NCBI RefSeq assembly: GCF_900110645.1
Contig: NZ_FOFB01000034.1
Coordinates: forward strand, 1 to 56,087
Direction: 5' to 3'
Source of the DNA: Neolewinella agarilytica
Lineage (GTDB): Bacteria > Bacteroidota > Bacteroidia > Chitinophagales > Saprospiraceae
DNA length: 56,087 nucleotides
Shown: positions 16,525 through 26,468 of the stretch, piece by piece
Position numbering within the stretch: position 1 is the stretch's first letter
How the letters are laid out: each line of letters begins with the position of its first letter
Program-made: the position numbers and the translations under genes
The notes under the pieces: model-generated
Seen by the model: the letters and a program-made list of their open reading frames with translations, nothing else
Database searches by the model: none
What the model was told of the DNA's origin: nothing

Positions 16525-16564
16525 ACGGCCAGTATTTCGGGTGTAATTCCCGAATACTGGCCGT
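16525..16564 (-). terminator. Hairpin downstream of PorP/SprF
   Basis: Arms 16525-16541 and 16549-16564 (ACGGCCAGTATT...AATACTGGCCGT) pair over 16 bp with one bulged T and a 7-nt loop. There is no strong U-tract, so it may be a 3' stabilising structure rather than a full terminator. Confidence 0.6.
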
Positions 16565-16613
16565 CGAAGATAGCTGGCAAAAAAGCGTCGTGCCAGCCTT
16601 AGCGATAGAAGGC

Positions 16614-17582
16614 TTATCTCAACTTCTCTTCCTGCACCTTACGCTTACGGGAATCGAGGATGCTACCACGCCCGATGGCGTAGCCAACGGTTAGCTCGTG
16701 GCTACCGTTGTTGTACTGCTGAAAATCACCAAACCCGAGGTCAAAAGAATAGTAAAGCTGGAAGCCATTGATCTCTGTTCCCAGGAGAAGGCCGATGGCT
16801 TTCAGGTTGCGGTAGCTGAGGCCGGCGATAAATTGATCATCCAGAAAACCTGCCTGCAGGTTGAAATCAAAAATGAAGGGGTGGCCGTCTTCCTGTATGT
16901 TCCGCATCATGATGCTGGGGGTAAGATTAACATCCAGGTCTTCTATCCGGAAATGTTGGCCCAACAGGAAGGTGAAGTTGAAGTTATCGCTCGTTGTTTG
17001 CCCGGAGATATTATCAAGACGATTACTCACCAGGTTATTGATGGTCAGGCCACCAAATACGCGATCAAGATAGGTACCGTAGATTCCGATACCGGCATCG
17101 AACTGATTCCGGCCGTCGAGGTAAGCCATAATTTCCTGGTCACCGGGTTCGTATTGCGGATTGTTGATGACGTCGGCATCAAGCGAAAGCCGTTGTACAA
17201 GCGTATAAAAGCCAAAGGAAGCCTGGAAAGGCTGCTCGCCCTTAACTTCTTTCCCAAGACCGAAGCGGAAGGCCACGTCGAGCTTTCCCTTCAGGCGATT
17301 ACGCTGGGCTGCACTTTCGGAAAAGACGGAGGCGCCGATGCCAAAGCTTTCGCCAATGGGTCCGTTTACCCGAATGACGCCCGTTTTCGGAGAGTCTTCA
17401 AAGCCGGACCATTGGGCGCGGGTGTTTAACTGAATGATGTATTCATCCGCGAATCCGGCTGCTGCCGGATTGATGATAATCGGGCTCTGGATGTAGTGGT
17501 TGAAGATAGCTTCATCCTGAGCATTCAGGACCGACGCCATGGCTACCAGGAGCAAAACGAGGGTGGGTAGCATTTTTTTCAT
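16614..17582 (-). CDS. PorP/SprF-family T9SS outer-membrane protein
   Basis: 322 aa with a signal peptide (about 1-21). The first mature residues contain the family hallmark FNHYIQSPIIINPAAAGF, then a series of amphipathic beta strands forming an outer-membrane barrel. PorP/SprF proteins associate with T9SS and are often paired with one large secreted adhesin; in Flavobacterium SprF is needed for surface delivery of SprB. Here the gene starts 99 bp after the stop of the 2563-aa adhesin on the same strand, repeating the sprB-sprF order. A Lys/Arg-rich tail ends the protein. An intrinsic terminator in the gap suggests it is expressed at a different level from the adhesin. Confidence 0.93.
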   Translation of the reverse strand: MKKMLPTLVLLLVAMASVLNAQDEAIFNHYIQSPIIINPAAAGFADEYIIQLNTRAQWSGFEDSPKTGVIRVNGPIGESFGIGASVFSESAAQRNRLKGKLDVAFRFGLGKEVKGEQPFQASFGFYTLVQRLSLDADVINNPQYEPGDQEIMAYLDGRNQFDAGIGIYGTYLDRVFGGLTINNLVSNRLDNISGQTTSDNFNFTFLLGQHFRIEDLDVNLTPSIMMRNIQEDGHPFIFDFNLQAGFLDDQFIAGLSYRNLKAIGLLLGTEINGFQLYYSFDLGFGDFQQYNNGSHELTVGYAIGRGSILDSRKRKVQEEKLR

Positions 17583-17608
17583 AATAAGCGTTGCTTAGTC
17601 GTTTTTGG

Positions 17609-17658
17609 GAAAAAGATAGCCGTGGCGGGTAGCTATTGTAGCGGTATCCGCCACGGCT
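17609..17658 (-). terminator. Terminator/attenuator between the adhesin and PorP/SprF
   Basis: Arms 17618-17631 and 17645-17658 (AGCCGTGGCGGGTA / TATCCGCCACGGCT) pair over 14 bp with one G-T pair. The minus strand continues ATCTTTTTC, a U-tract on the correct side. It sits between the two genes of the presumed adhesin-SprF unit. Confidence 0.7.
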
Positions 17659-17680
17659 GGTATCAAAATCAATCGGTAGT

Positions 17681-20600
17681 CTAGTCACGAATAATCGTAA
17701 AGGAGCCACGCTGCTGCATACGCTCCCCAAGTGGGTTGGAGAAATTGAAGACATAGTAGTAAGGGCCTTCGGGTAGTACCGTTCCGTTGTTAGTCAGACC
17801 TTCAAAACAATTGGTTCCGGTCTCATCGGCGCTACAGTTGTAATCATTTACTTCGAAGACCAACTGGCCCCAGCGGTTATAAATTTCGAGGTTATTATCA
17901 GCGGCATCAGCGTCTTCAGAACAGAAGATTACGAGCGTTTCGTTGAGTCCGTCACCGTTAGGCGTCAGGACTTCGCGAGTGCTGAGACAGGGGAAGCGAC
18001 GATCCCGAACGGTAGCGACCATACGGACGGTCTGACAACCGTTGTCATCGGTTACTTCAATCTCATAGTCACCGGGGCAGAGGCCTTCGGCGAATGGGTC
18101 ATTGCCCTGGTTCGGGAGTTGTGGCCAGTTGAAGCGGTAGTTTCCGCTGCCGCCGAGCGGCAGAATGCGGACACTGCCATTACATCCGTCTGAAGCATCC
18201 GTTGCTTCAAAAGTAACCGCCAGGTCTTCAGGGGCACTGACGTTGAAACTTTCAACTAATACACATTGGTTAGCATCCGTAACGGTTACGGAATACGCTC
18301 CTTCACTCAGAGACTGAATGGATGCCCCGCTACCGTTGTTAGACCAGCTGTAGCTGTAGGGGGTGATACCACCGTCAACGTCAATAGCAATCAAGCCATC
18401 GTTTCCGCTACCACAACTTACGTTTGTAACGGTTGGTGTAATACTCAAAGCCGGAGGAGCTGTTACTTCAATAGCACCAACAATTTCACAGCCTCCGTCA
18501 TCCATTACGGTTAGGGTATAAACACCAGCAGCTGCATTTTCCAGTACACTATCGATACCGACAATCTGTTCACCAATCATGTACTGGTAGGTAAATTGCC
18601 CCTGGCCACTAATGGTGGTAACAATACGGCCGTCCGTTGCGTCAGGGCAGCTAACTCCAAAGCCACTGTAGTTGGATACTACCGACGCATTGACCGTGAA
18701 GCCTGCGGAAATACCGACAGTGTAGTTTCTTACTAACATAGCACCGGTAGCGTCCGAAACGGTCAGCGTGTAATCGCCGGGGCCAACACCCATTAGGTCT
18801 TCAGTAGCTGCCAGGCTTTCTGCTTCGCCGGTTCTCGTCCAGTTATAGACATAAGGCTCAACGCCACCCGAGATGGTTACTTCTATCTGCCCTTCAGTGC
18901 CGTCCTGACAAGCGACATCATCGATATTATCAAGTGTCTCTTCAATCCGGGCAACCGTAAAGGTCTCTGTGGTAAACGTACATCCGTTCTGGTCAGTCAC
19001 TGTGGCAGTGTAGTCTCCTGCACAAAGCTGACTGATAGTCGCTCCGGTTTCTTCATTACTCCAGCTCACCATATAAGGAGCCGTTCCTCCCGCAATGTTT
19101 AAACTGATCATTCCGGAACAATCGGTGTCTTCTGTATCTGATGTAAGGGTAGCAGGAGCGGCGATTGCATCAGGTGCTCCTACCGTAAGTTCAACATCGA
19201 TTGCTCCTCCCTGTGCATCCGTTACGAATACCTGGTAAGTACCCGGAGCAGCAGGAACTTCAATGTCGTTTTCATTGAAGGTCATTACAGTTCCTGTTGG
19301 CTCCACCCGTACGCTGAAGGGAGCAGCGCCATTATTAATTACTAATCGAATTACACCGTCCGTCCCATCCGAACAGCTAGATGGCTGTGTAGAAGTAGAG
19401 ACAAAACTAATGGCGGCAGCGCCAACAGTGTAGCACTCCTCGGTTGTACACCCACTATCGTCCGTAACGGTAACACAGTATTCACCGGAAGCCAGGTTGC
19501 TCCGGTTCTGACTTGTTGGTCCATCCGCCCAGGCAAAGCTATAGGGTGGGTTCCCGCCGCTTGGGGTAATAGTAATAGCACCGTTATCGCCATCCGTTGC
19601 CGGAGTAACGGTACCCGGAGCCACAATCTGAGTTGGTGCTTCTACGGTAATGGTAGACGAAATTTCTTCCGTCCCGCTGGTAATCATAACGGTATAATCA
19701 CCTGGTGCCAGGTCATCGACATCCTGCAGATTGGAGAAGGTATTACCTTCGAAAGTCCACAAGTAATTATAGCTACCGTTTCCTCCAACCACCGTAAGGT
19801 CGATGGAGCCATTGTCTTCACCGAAACAGCCTGAGTCAACTACAATGCCACTTCCTGCCGCAAGGCTGAGGGCCTGTTGAACAGCGAAACACTGGGTCTT
19901 TTCACAGCCATTATTATCGGCAACCGTCAGGCAGTAAGTGCCAGGAATAACAACATCATCAATGTCTTCTACGGAAGCCGTATATCCTTCGGGCCCGGTC
20001 CAGGCATAAGCAAACGGCATCCGGCCTCCCTGAACTACGACGTTAACGCCACCAGGATCCTCCGTAATACTAATGGGCGTACCACCGATAAGAACCTCAG
20101 CGGGTTCTCCGACCATAATATTCATTTCTTCCCGGACACAGTTGTTTGCATCCGTAACGGTTACGGAATAGGTTCCGCCATCTAATCCTGTTTGGGTGAG
20201 AATATTATCAGGCAGGTTCCCTTCCCAGTCAATGGTGTACCCTGGTGTACCACCAATGGTAGCAATCGTAATCCGTCCGTCAGACTCTCCATTACAACTA
20301 ACACCGTCAACATCCGTAACCGTCAGAGAGAAGGGATCGGGAGCAGTCAACATATAGGAGCCCGTCGTGGACTGCCCGGTAGTAGGGTTAGTGATGGTTA
20401 CACTATAAGTTCCTGCACCAAGTCCGGTCGCATTGGCCGAAGTGGAAACGTTAGGAGACCAGGTATAGGTCAGGTTACCTCCTCCAGACACCGTCAGGTT
20501 GATGGAGCCGTCGCTTAGTTCTGAACAGGAAGGACTGCTCACCGCAGAGTTTTGAATAGCAGGAGCGGGAGAACCATTTACCTGGCCGTTGATCAACTCC

Positions 20601-23600
20601 GCATTAACGATGCTGTTAACATCTTCAAATTCAATAGCCGTCGGCGAATCCCCGAAGCTTACGATACCAAGGTCTGTTCTCAACACTCGAAAACAGAGAG
20701 AGTATAGTTTACTTCCGTCAGCGATGGAGTTCCCCTGGGCCTGAGCATCAGCCCAGACGATACGCAGCACACCCGGCAGACTGTTATTTACGGATAAAGC
20801 ACCGCGGAAGGCAAAGTCATCATCGGTACCGACATATTCGAGAATAAGCGGATCGTAGTTAACTGTATACTGGAAAGCAATCAGGTCGACTGCCTCGAAG
20901 CCGATAACCGACAAGCAAACAGTTTCTCCGGCACCTGCCTGAGCAGAACCGATCTGGAAGGTCAGTCCGTCTACCGAAGGTGCATTAGGGTTAATGCTTC
21001 CACCAGAGGGAACAATGCCTACATTTTGCCCATTACCGTTCCTTGCCTGGATGAGTACAGGGCTATTCGCAAAGTTCAGGTTAGTAGCAATCAGGCGATC
21101 TACCGTGAAACACAAACTCAACAGCGTACTGCCGTTGGAAAGTGTTTGGCCTGTACTACTGGCAGCATCCCAATCGAAGGTGATCGTTCCGGGAACGGGG
21201 TTACTAACGTTAGCTGTCGTAACACTTCCCAGGCCAAAGTTATTTGCTCCGTTGAAAGTGACGATAGACTCATCATAGTTAACGGAGAAGCTAAGCTCGG
21301 TAAGAGACGTAAAGTCGGTAACGAGGAGGTCAATACAGACTTCTTCGCCTACGCTTCCGGCTCCGTTCGTCAGGTCCATTACCAGATTATTGGGGGTACC
21401 ACCACCGCCACAACTTCCCGTACCACCGTTAATTGTTCCGGGAACAACATCGATTGGGCTAATGGGCTGATTATTTGAATCCGTGGCCCGGATTCGGAAC
21501 TGAGGCAAATCAACAATCTCAATGGGCGTTTCACAGACTTCCAATACGGTAAAGCAAGCCGTAAGAATGCTCTGACCGTCATCTACCGAGTTAGAGCCTA
21601 CATTAGGGTCAAACCAGATTACCCGGACAACACCAGGTTCTGGGTTAGCCACTTGTAGCCCCTGAAGTTCTCCCGTTCCTACTGCATTGTTGAACTGCAG
21701 GCGGGTGGCATCATAGGTCACGGCAAACTGAAGGCCGGCCAGTCCCTGAAGCTTGAAAACGGGGAAGTCAATACAGACCTCTTCACCCATGGCGGCGCTC
21801 CCGTCACCGGCCACGATGGTAAAGTTATCAAACTCGATTACGCCGCCGGAGTTAACCGTTCCACTGGAAGAGGACACCGTCAGGTTGGTCCCCATGTTAT
21901 TAGTAGCGGTTGCGTTTGTAACACTTACTGTTGTTTCGTCTCCGGTTAATACCGTCCAACAGACGGTAAACAGGGTTGAATTGCTGGCCAGCGTTCTTGG
22001 CGTAGCAGAAGAGTAGTTCACGCCAATCTGACCATTCGCGGTCGTATTGAAGTTCCCCGCACCAAAACCAGGCAGTGCCGGATTAGCCGTTACGGAAGAC
22101 AGCTGCAATACCGCCGGATCGAAGTTCAGGGTCATCGCCAGATCGGTGATGTTCGTAAAGTCAGCAACCGTAACGTTCACACAGACCTGCTGGCCAATCT
22201 GAGCCGTTCCATCGCCTACGTTTACGCCAAGAGGATTCGTGGGACAGGCTGCACAGTCAGGGCCTCCACAGTCGACACCCGTTTCGTTACCGTTCATAAT
22301 ACCATCAGAACAGGTCGGCATCACCACACAGGGCGTACAATCGGGGCCGCCACAATCGACGCCCATTTCGTTACCGTTCTGGATACCATCAGAACAGGTC
22401 GGCATCGTTGTTGTACAACCATTGACGGAGCCATCGCTGGCAACGGGGCTGGGCAGTTGTCCGCTCGTGCTGTTTACCTGGATATTATTTAGGTCCAGCG
22501 CAGTCGTTCCTGCTATGTTGTTGGTGAAGCAGACCGTACCGATCACGTCACCGTTATCAAAACTTACGCCCGTCTGGCTTCCCTGGAAATACAGGAGGCG
22601 TAACTCGCCGGCGTTTGGCATATTAGCCTGAATGGGGTCCCCGAGCGCGGGATCGAAAGTAATACTGGAGAAGGTGAGCGCACCGGAGGAGAAATTAATC
22701 CGTGCGTTAAAAGCTGTAACGTTGGTGAAGTTGCCAACCGTAATGTCTACACAGGCCGTAGCGCCACTGGCGATATCACAGGCATCACCGAGGCACATGC
22801 TCACGGCACTGGTACCCATACCACAGTTCGTGTCGGGTCCGCCGGTATTTCCACAAGGTGCACAGTCGGGTCCGCCACAATCGACGCCCGTTTCGTTGCC
22901 GTTCATGATGCCGTCCGTACAGGTCGGTGTTCCCGGGCAGTTGGAGTTGGCAGCACCGGCGGAGCCGGTGACGGTGAGGGTTTGCCCTATTTCATTGAAG
23001 GCCCGTAGCCTGCTGCCGGGATCAACAAAGGTGATCGGGGTTGCAGTGGTATTATTCGCCGTGAAACAAAGTTCAAAAGCGGGGTTGTCAGCCGGGAAGC
23101 TTACTCCTTCCCCAGTAACATCATTCCATACTACTCGGATTTCACCCGGGACGGTCATCCCCGGATCAGGAATACCGTCTTCCAGTTCGGAAGCACGAAT
23201 GATTCGGCTGTACGTTAAGTTTGTCGTGTTGTACCCGAGTACCATCTGAAAGCCGCCCAGGGAGTTGAAGTTTCCGACGAAGACGGGGATACAAACCTCT
23301 GCACCTGCGTCCGCGCATTCACTGCCTACGCAAATTTGCACATCCGTCGTTCCTTCACCACAAGTGGTTACACAGGGCGCACAGCTTCCGCCGCAGTCCA
23401 CACCGGTTTCATCACCGTTCATGATGCCATCATTACAAGTTGGCATGGCCGTACAGGGGGCACAATCAGGGCCGCCACAATCGACGCCGGTTTCATTACC
23501 GTTTTGTACGCCGTCGGTACAGGTAGGCATGGTGCTGTTACAGCTGCTGTCATTAATCGTTCCACCGTTACCTACGGGGTTATTGACCGGGCCACTTAGC

Positions 23601-25372
23601 GAGTTTACCTGCAAATTATTAAAGCTAAGGTTAGTGCTGTTTGCAGTCTGGTTGGTAAAGCATAGCGTACCAAGGATGGTGCCATTGCCTACCGACACTC
23701 CGTTCTGAGAACCCTGGAAGTAGAGTAAACGAATGGTCGAAGCATTAATAATGTTTACCTGGATATCATCCACCAAAGGTGGCGCCGTAGTGACGCTTTG
23801 GTAGAAAAGGTGGCCGGCTTCAAAGTTGATGTCCGTAGAAAAGGCCGTAACCCCCGTGAAGTTCCCTCCCGTAATATCAATACAGACCTGCCCGTTTTGA
23901 GGGATAGAACAAGCATCCCCCAGACATAGTGTCAAGTCAGAAGTACCGTTTCCACAATCGGTATTGGGGCCACCACTACTGCCACAGGGCGCACAGCTTC
24001 CGCCACAGTCTACCCCGGTTTCATCACCGTTCTGGATGCCATCATTACAAGTTGGCATAGTCGTACAGGGGGTACAGCTACCGCCACAATCGACCCCGGT
24101 TTCATCACCGTTCTGGATTCCATCCGTACAGGTAGGTGTAGTGCCTCCCGGACAATCGCCGGCATTCACGCTACCATCATTTACAATGGGGTTAGCGACC
24201 TGACCGGCCGTGGAGGATACCCGAAGTTGTTCTCCCTGGATGGTGGTTGAAGCCGTTGTTTCGTTAGTAAAACAAATCGTGGCCAGCGTCTCGTTATCGT
24301 CCAGACTTACGCCCGTCTGAGAACCCTGAAAGTAAACCAGTCGTACTTCACCATCGCTGAATTCATTTGCCTGCAGTGGATCTCCAAGATCTGAATTGAA
24401 GGTAAAGCTTTCAAAATCCAGGTTCGCACCGGGATAGAGCAGGTTCACCTGCATGGCCGTTACGTTCGTAAAGTTGGTAACCGTCAACTCAACACAAGCC
24501 TGTGCCCCAACGGCAATGTCACAAATACTTTCAATACAAAGATTGAAGGAAGCGGACCCTTCGCCACATTCCATATCGGTCGTACAAGGTGCACAGCTAC
24601 CACCACAGTCTACTCCTGTTTCGTTACCGTTTTGAATCCCATCGTTACAGGTAGGGCAGGCCGGACAGTCCGGGCCACCACAATCGACACCTGTTTCATT
24701 TCCGTTCTGAATGCCGTCAGAGCAAGTCGGAGGGCAGGCGGCACAGTCCGGCCCGCCGCAATCGACACCCGTTTCGTTACCGTTTTGCACTCCATCGCTA
24801 CAAGTTGAGCATGCCGCACAGTCCGGGCCGCCACAATCGACTCCCGTTTCGTTACCGTTCTGAATGCCATCATTACAAGTAGGCATTGATGTCATTCCTG
24901 AGTTGATCGTACCATTGGTAATGGTTACATTCTCAATGATCTGATTCTGATCATTTGTAAACTCTGTAGGAATCGGCGTATCCGTAATCTGAACCTGGGT
25001 TTCCGTTGCGGCCAGCACGTTAAAACAGACAGTAGCCATCGTAAAGGGGCCGGCATCCGTAAATCCTGTAGTACTAAACAGGTTCCAGGAAGTACGGATC
25101 GTACCTGGGTTACTGGCCCGATGAACCAATGACATATTCGTTCCGCCAATATTACCGCTGGCAGACACATATTCCAGAATAGCAGGATCGTAACTGATGC
25201 TGAATTGAAGTCCGGAAATAGCCGTGAAATTGGCCCCGATAATGTCAACGCAAACTTCACTCCCAACGGGTCCGTCAGCATCGGTGATGGTTACGGACAG
25301 GGGTTGAGCACTCAGGCCTACGGTCAGGCAGAGCAAAAGCCCGCTGAAGAGCAGTTGGTAAAAATTTTTCAT
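17681..25372 (-). CDS. Giant T9SS adhesin: multi-cohesin, Cys-module and SprB-repeat protein
   Basis: 2563 aa with a signal peptide (about 1-22). Five cohesin-like domains (G-x-VCVDI...F-x-Y-D/N-x-L-x-F type) alternate with clusters of a four-Cys module: 4 copies at about 160-264, then 2, 2, 1 and 2 copies near 415-460, 615-668, 815-840 and 995-1046. Four more cohesin-like domains follow (about 1050-1600), then about ten SprB-type repeats (about 1600-2460) with the GG-PPY-W...L-AG-YTVTVTD-GC pattern. A type B sorting domain closes the protein (LTPNGDGLNETL, IYNRWGQLVFEV, PYYYVFNF). T9SS export to the surface is expected, with PorP/SprF downstream as partner. Cohesins are protein-binding beta-sandwich modules that pair with dockerins, and a dockerin-like module is encoded two genes upstream. 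Frame is continuous. Confidence 0.9.
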   Translation of the reverse strand: MKNFYQLLFSGLLLCLTVGLSAQPLSVTITDADGPVGSEVCVDIIGANFTAISGLQFSISYDPAILEYVSASGNIGGTNMSLVHRASNPGTIRTSWNLFSTTGFTDAGPFTMATVCFNVLAATETQVQITDTPIPTEFTNDQNQIIENVTITNGTINSGMTSMPTCNDGIQNGNETGVDCGGPDCAACSTCSDGVQNGNETGVDCGGPDCAACPPTCSDGIQNGNETGVDCGGPDCPACPTCNDGIQNGNETGVDCGGSCAPCTTDMECGEGSASFNLCIESICDIAVGAQACVELTVTNFTNVTAMQVNLLYPGANLDFESFTFNSDLGDPLQANEFSDGEVRLVYFQGSQTGVSLDDNETLATICFTNETTASTTIQGEQLRVSSTAGQVANPIVNDGSVNAGDCPGGTTPTCTDGIQNGDETGVDCGGSCTPCTTMPTCNDGIQNGDETGVDCGGSCAPCGSSGGPNTDCGNGTSDLTLCLGDACSIPQNGQVCIDITGGNFTGVTAFSTDINFEAGHLFYQSVTTAPPLVDDIQVNIINASTIRLLYFQGSQNGVSVGNGTILGTLCFTNQTANSTNLSFNNLQVNSLSGPVNNPVGNGGTINDSSCNSTMPTCTDGVQNGNETGVDCGGPDCAPCTAMPTCNDGIMNGDETGVDCGGSCAPCVTTCGEGTTDVQICVGSECADAGAEVCIPVFVGNFNSLGGFQMVLGYNTTNLTYSRIIRASELEDGIPDPGMTVPGEIRVVWNDVTGEGVSFPADNPAFELCFTANNTTATPITFVDPGSRLRAFNEIGQTLTVTGSAGAANSNCPGTPTCTDGIMNGNETGVDCGGPDCAPCGNTGGPDTNCGMGTSAVSMCLGDACDIASGATACVDITVGNFTNVTAFNARINFSSGALTFSSITFDPALGDPIQANMPNAGELRLLYFQGSQTGVSFDNGDVIGTVCFTNNIAGTTALDLNNIQVNSTSGQLPSPVASDGSVNGCTTTMPTCSDGIQNGNEMGVDCGGPDCTPCVVMPTCSDGIMNGNETGVDCGGPDCAACPTNPLGVNVGDGTAQIGQQVCVNVTVADFTNITDLAMTLNFDPAVLQLSSVTANPALPGFGAGNFNTTANGQIGVNYSSATPRTLASNSTLFTVCWTVLTGDETTVSVTNATATNNMGTNLTVSSSSGTVNSGGVIEFDNFTIVAGDGSAAMGEEVCIDFPVFKLQGLAGLQFAVTYDATRLQFNNAVGTGELQGLQVANPEPGVVRVIWFDPNVGSNSVDDGQSILTACFTVLEVCETPIEIVDLPQFRIRATDSNNQPISPIDVVPGTINGGTGSCGGGGTPNNLVMDLTNGAGSVGEEVCIDLLVTDFTSLTELSFSVNYDESIVTFNGANNFGLGSVTTANVSNPVPGTITFDWDAASSTGQTLSNGSTLLSLCFTVDRLIATNLNFANSPVLIQARNGNGQNVGIVPSGGSINPNAPSVDGLTFQIGSAQAGAGETVCLSVIGFEAVDLIAFQYTVNYDPLILEYVGTDDDFAFRGALSVNNSLPGVLRIVWADAQAQGNSIADGSKLYSLCFRVLRTDLGIVSFGDSPTAIEFEDVNSIVNAELINGQVNGSPAPAIQNSAVSSPSCSELSDGSINLTVSGGGNLTYTWSPNVSTSANATGLGAGTYSVTITNPTTGQSTTGSYMLTAPDPFSLTVTDVDGVSCNGESDGRITIATIGGTPGYTIDWEGNLPDNILTQTGLDGGTYSVTVTDANNCVREEMNIMVGEPAEVLIGGTPISITEDPGGVNVVVQGGRMPFAYAWTGPEGYTASVEDIDDVVIPGTYCLTVADNNGCEKTQCFAVQQALSLAAGSGIVVDSGCFGEDNGSIDLTVVGGNGSYNYLWTFEGNTFSNLQDVDDLAPGDYTVMITSGTEEISSTITVEAPTQIVAPGTVTPATDGDNGAITITPSGGNPPYSFAWADGPTSQNRSNLASGEYCVTVTDDSGCTTEECYTVGAAAISFVSTSTQPSSCSDGTDGVIRLVINNGAAPFSVRVEPTGTVMTFNENDIEVPAAPGTYQVFVTDAQGGAIDVELTVGAPDAIAAPATLTSDTEDTDCSGMISLNIAGGTAPYMVSWSNEETGATISQLCAGDYTATVTDQNGCTFTTETFTVARIEETLDNIDDVACQDGTEGQIEVTISGGVEPYVYNWTRTGEAESLAATEDLMGVGPGDYTLTVSDATGAMLVRNYTVGISAGFTVNASVVSNYSGFGVSCPDATDGRIVTTISGQGQFTYQYMIGEQIVGIDSVLENAAAGVYTLTVMDDGGCEIVGAIEVTAPPALSITPTVTNVSCGSGNDGLIAIDVDGGITPYSYSWSNNGSGASIQSLSEGAYSVTVTDANQCVLVESFNVSAPEDLAVTFEATDASDGCNGSVRILPLGGSGNYRFNWPQLPNQGNDPFAEGLCPGDYEIEVTDDNGCQTVRMVATVRDRRFPCLSTREVLTPNGDGLNETLVIFCSEDADAADNNLEIYNRWGQLVFEVNDYNCSADETGTNCFEGLTNNGTVLPEGPYYYVFNFSNPLGERMQQRGSFTIIRD
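22237..24893 (-). repeat. Eleven four-Cys modules in the adhesin gene
   Basis: Coding repeat of about 24 codons, consensus C-x-D-G-I-Q-N-G-N-E-T-G-V-D-C-G-G then PDC or SC, then xxC. Approximate positions: four units at 24583-24893, two at 23985-24140, two at 23365-23535, one at 22852-22926, two at 22237-22405. The DNA is highly similar between units, so expansion or contraction by recombination is likely. Similar modules occur in surface proteins of other Bacteroidota and myxobacteria; their function is unknown. Confidence 0.85.
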
Positions 25373-25430
25373 CTAAATTTCAGTTGTTGGGATTAAATCG
25401 GATGTCCTTAAAAAAATGCTGGAGAGACGC

Positions 25431-26222
25431 TTATCTGCCGTTCCGTCGCACAATCACCTTACGGTGGAGCTGCTCCCGGTCGGTCGTTATTCTCACAATG
25501 TAGGTGCCATCAGCACCAAAATCAGTGGCATTGAGTTCAAACGTGTTCGCACCAGGCCGCAAAGTATAAGGCTGTTGCCGTAGCCTTCTGCCTTCGATGG
25601 TCAATAATTCCAGCGTTGCATTCCCGCCGTAATTGAGTTGAAGCCTTAGTTGACTGAGGTCATGGACGGGGTTAGGCGCAACGGTGAAACGTGGGTCCTC
25701 TGCGAAGACAGAAACACTGGAGGGGCCTTCAATGGTGACTGTACCGGGCTTTAGCTCGGGTTCCAGGCGATTATTGTCGCTATCGTTTGCACTTGTTTTG
25801 AAAGGTATGCTGTCAAAGACAACGGCTGTCTCCAGACCTACACTCATTTTAGGCTGAAAGCGCAGACTGAAAAGAATCGTACTGTCCGGCAAATCAAAAC
25901 CCATCAGGCTACCGTCCACTTCGAGGTAGCCAATCCGACCAGTATCCAGCTTAGTTTGGTTGAAGTTCTCCTCCAGAGAACCGTCCATCGCAACATTGGC
26001 GACCCCAAGAAAGTCAAGGGCTTCAATGTCCCATGACAAGGAAAGCTGCACGCCGACAACACTTTCAATATCAATTCCCCGCACGTTCACCAACACCTCT
26101 GACTCTGTGTCAGTAGTGGCATCTTCTACAAAGAAGCTGGTCGTTTGAGCAGAAAGAGGGAAGGCACTAACCAGCAGCAGCGAGGCCGCGGTAACGCGCC
26201 AGAAAAAATTGGGTATGTTCAT
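25431..26222 (-). CDS. Small secreted cohesin-domain protein with T9SS type A tail
   Basis: 263 aa with a signal peptide (about 1-25, ending FPLSAQ). A single cohesin-like domain (about 30-165) shows VLVNVRGID, VGVQLSLSWD and LDFLGV, and the later TILFSLRFQP strand matches the cohesins of the neighbouring giant protein. The C-terminal 80 residues are a type A sorting domain (VAPNPVHDLSQLRL, LELLTIEGRRL, GTYIVRI). It lies 58 bp upstream of the giant adhesin and probably shares its transcript. A one-cohesin surface protein would be a simple docking site for a dockerin partner; this is inference. Confidence 0.85.
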   Translation of the reverse strand: MNIPNFFWRVTAASLLLVSAFPLSAQTTSFFVEDATTDTESEVLVNVRGIDIESVVGVQLSLSWDIEALDFLGVANVAMDGSLEENFNQTKLDTGRIGYLEVDGSLMGFDLPDSTILFSLRFQPKMSVGLETAVVFDSIPFKTSANDSDNNRLEPELKPGTVTIEGPSSVSVFAEDPRFTVAPNPVHDLSQLRLQLNYGGNATLELLTIEGRRLRQQPYTLRPGANTFELNATDFGADGTYIVRITTDREQLHRKVIVRRNGR

Positions 26223-26340
26223 CGATTCGGGATTATAATATATTGGTGGCCGGGGCCGCCTCTCTAAGACAACGCTAAGGTAACTAATTTAGGCCAGCTG
26301 TTGGCAGCAAATTGGCAGGTCATTTTTTAGCGGGTAATTT

Positions 26341-26374
26341 AGGCGCCGGTGCGCAGGTGCAAGGGAAGGTTAAA
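26341..26374 (+). repeat. Dispersed CGCAGGTGCAA element, short form (S2)
   Basis: AGGCGCCGGTGCGCAGGTG then CAAGGGAAGGTT. It lies between two minus-strand genes but in the plus orientation. The text after it (AGCATTGAT) also follows copy S3. Confidence 0.75.
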
Positions 26375-26405
26375 AAGCATTGATGAAACGGGGAATACAG
26401 ATGTT

Positions 26406-26442
26406 TAACGGCCCCGACAGAAAGATTCCGTCGGGGCCGTTA
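26406..26442 (-). terminator. Hairpin after the dockerin-protein gene
   Basis: TAACGGCCCCGAC and GTCGGGGCCGTTA pair perfectly over 13 bp around an 11-nt loop, 27 bp after the stop at 26469. There is no strong U-tract, so termination may be partial. Confidence 0.65.
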
Positions 26443-26468
26443 CAAAGAGATATTTGTTGCTTCTGCTA

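Noticed and set aside
16380..16694. 104-aa plus-strand ORF before PorP/SprF
   Set aside because: It crosses a strong hairpin and the end of the PorP/SprF gene and has no family resemblance.
23290..23315. Possible twelfth copy of the CGCAGGTGCA element in the adhesin gene
   Set aside because: GCGCGGACGCAGGTGCAG resembles the short form, but the codons fit the aligned cohesin residues (ECADAGAEVC), so chance or shared codon use is enough.
22237..24893. CRISPR-like periodic repeats
   Set aside because: The repeats are unequal in spacing and encode an in-frame four-Cys module; the spacers are cohesin domains.
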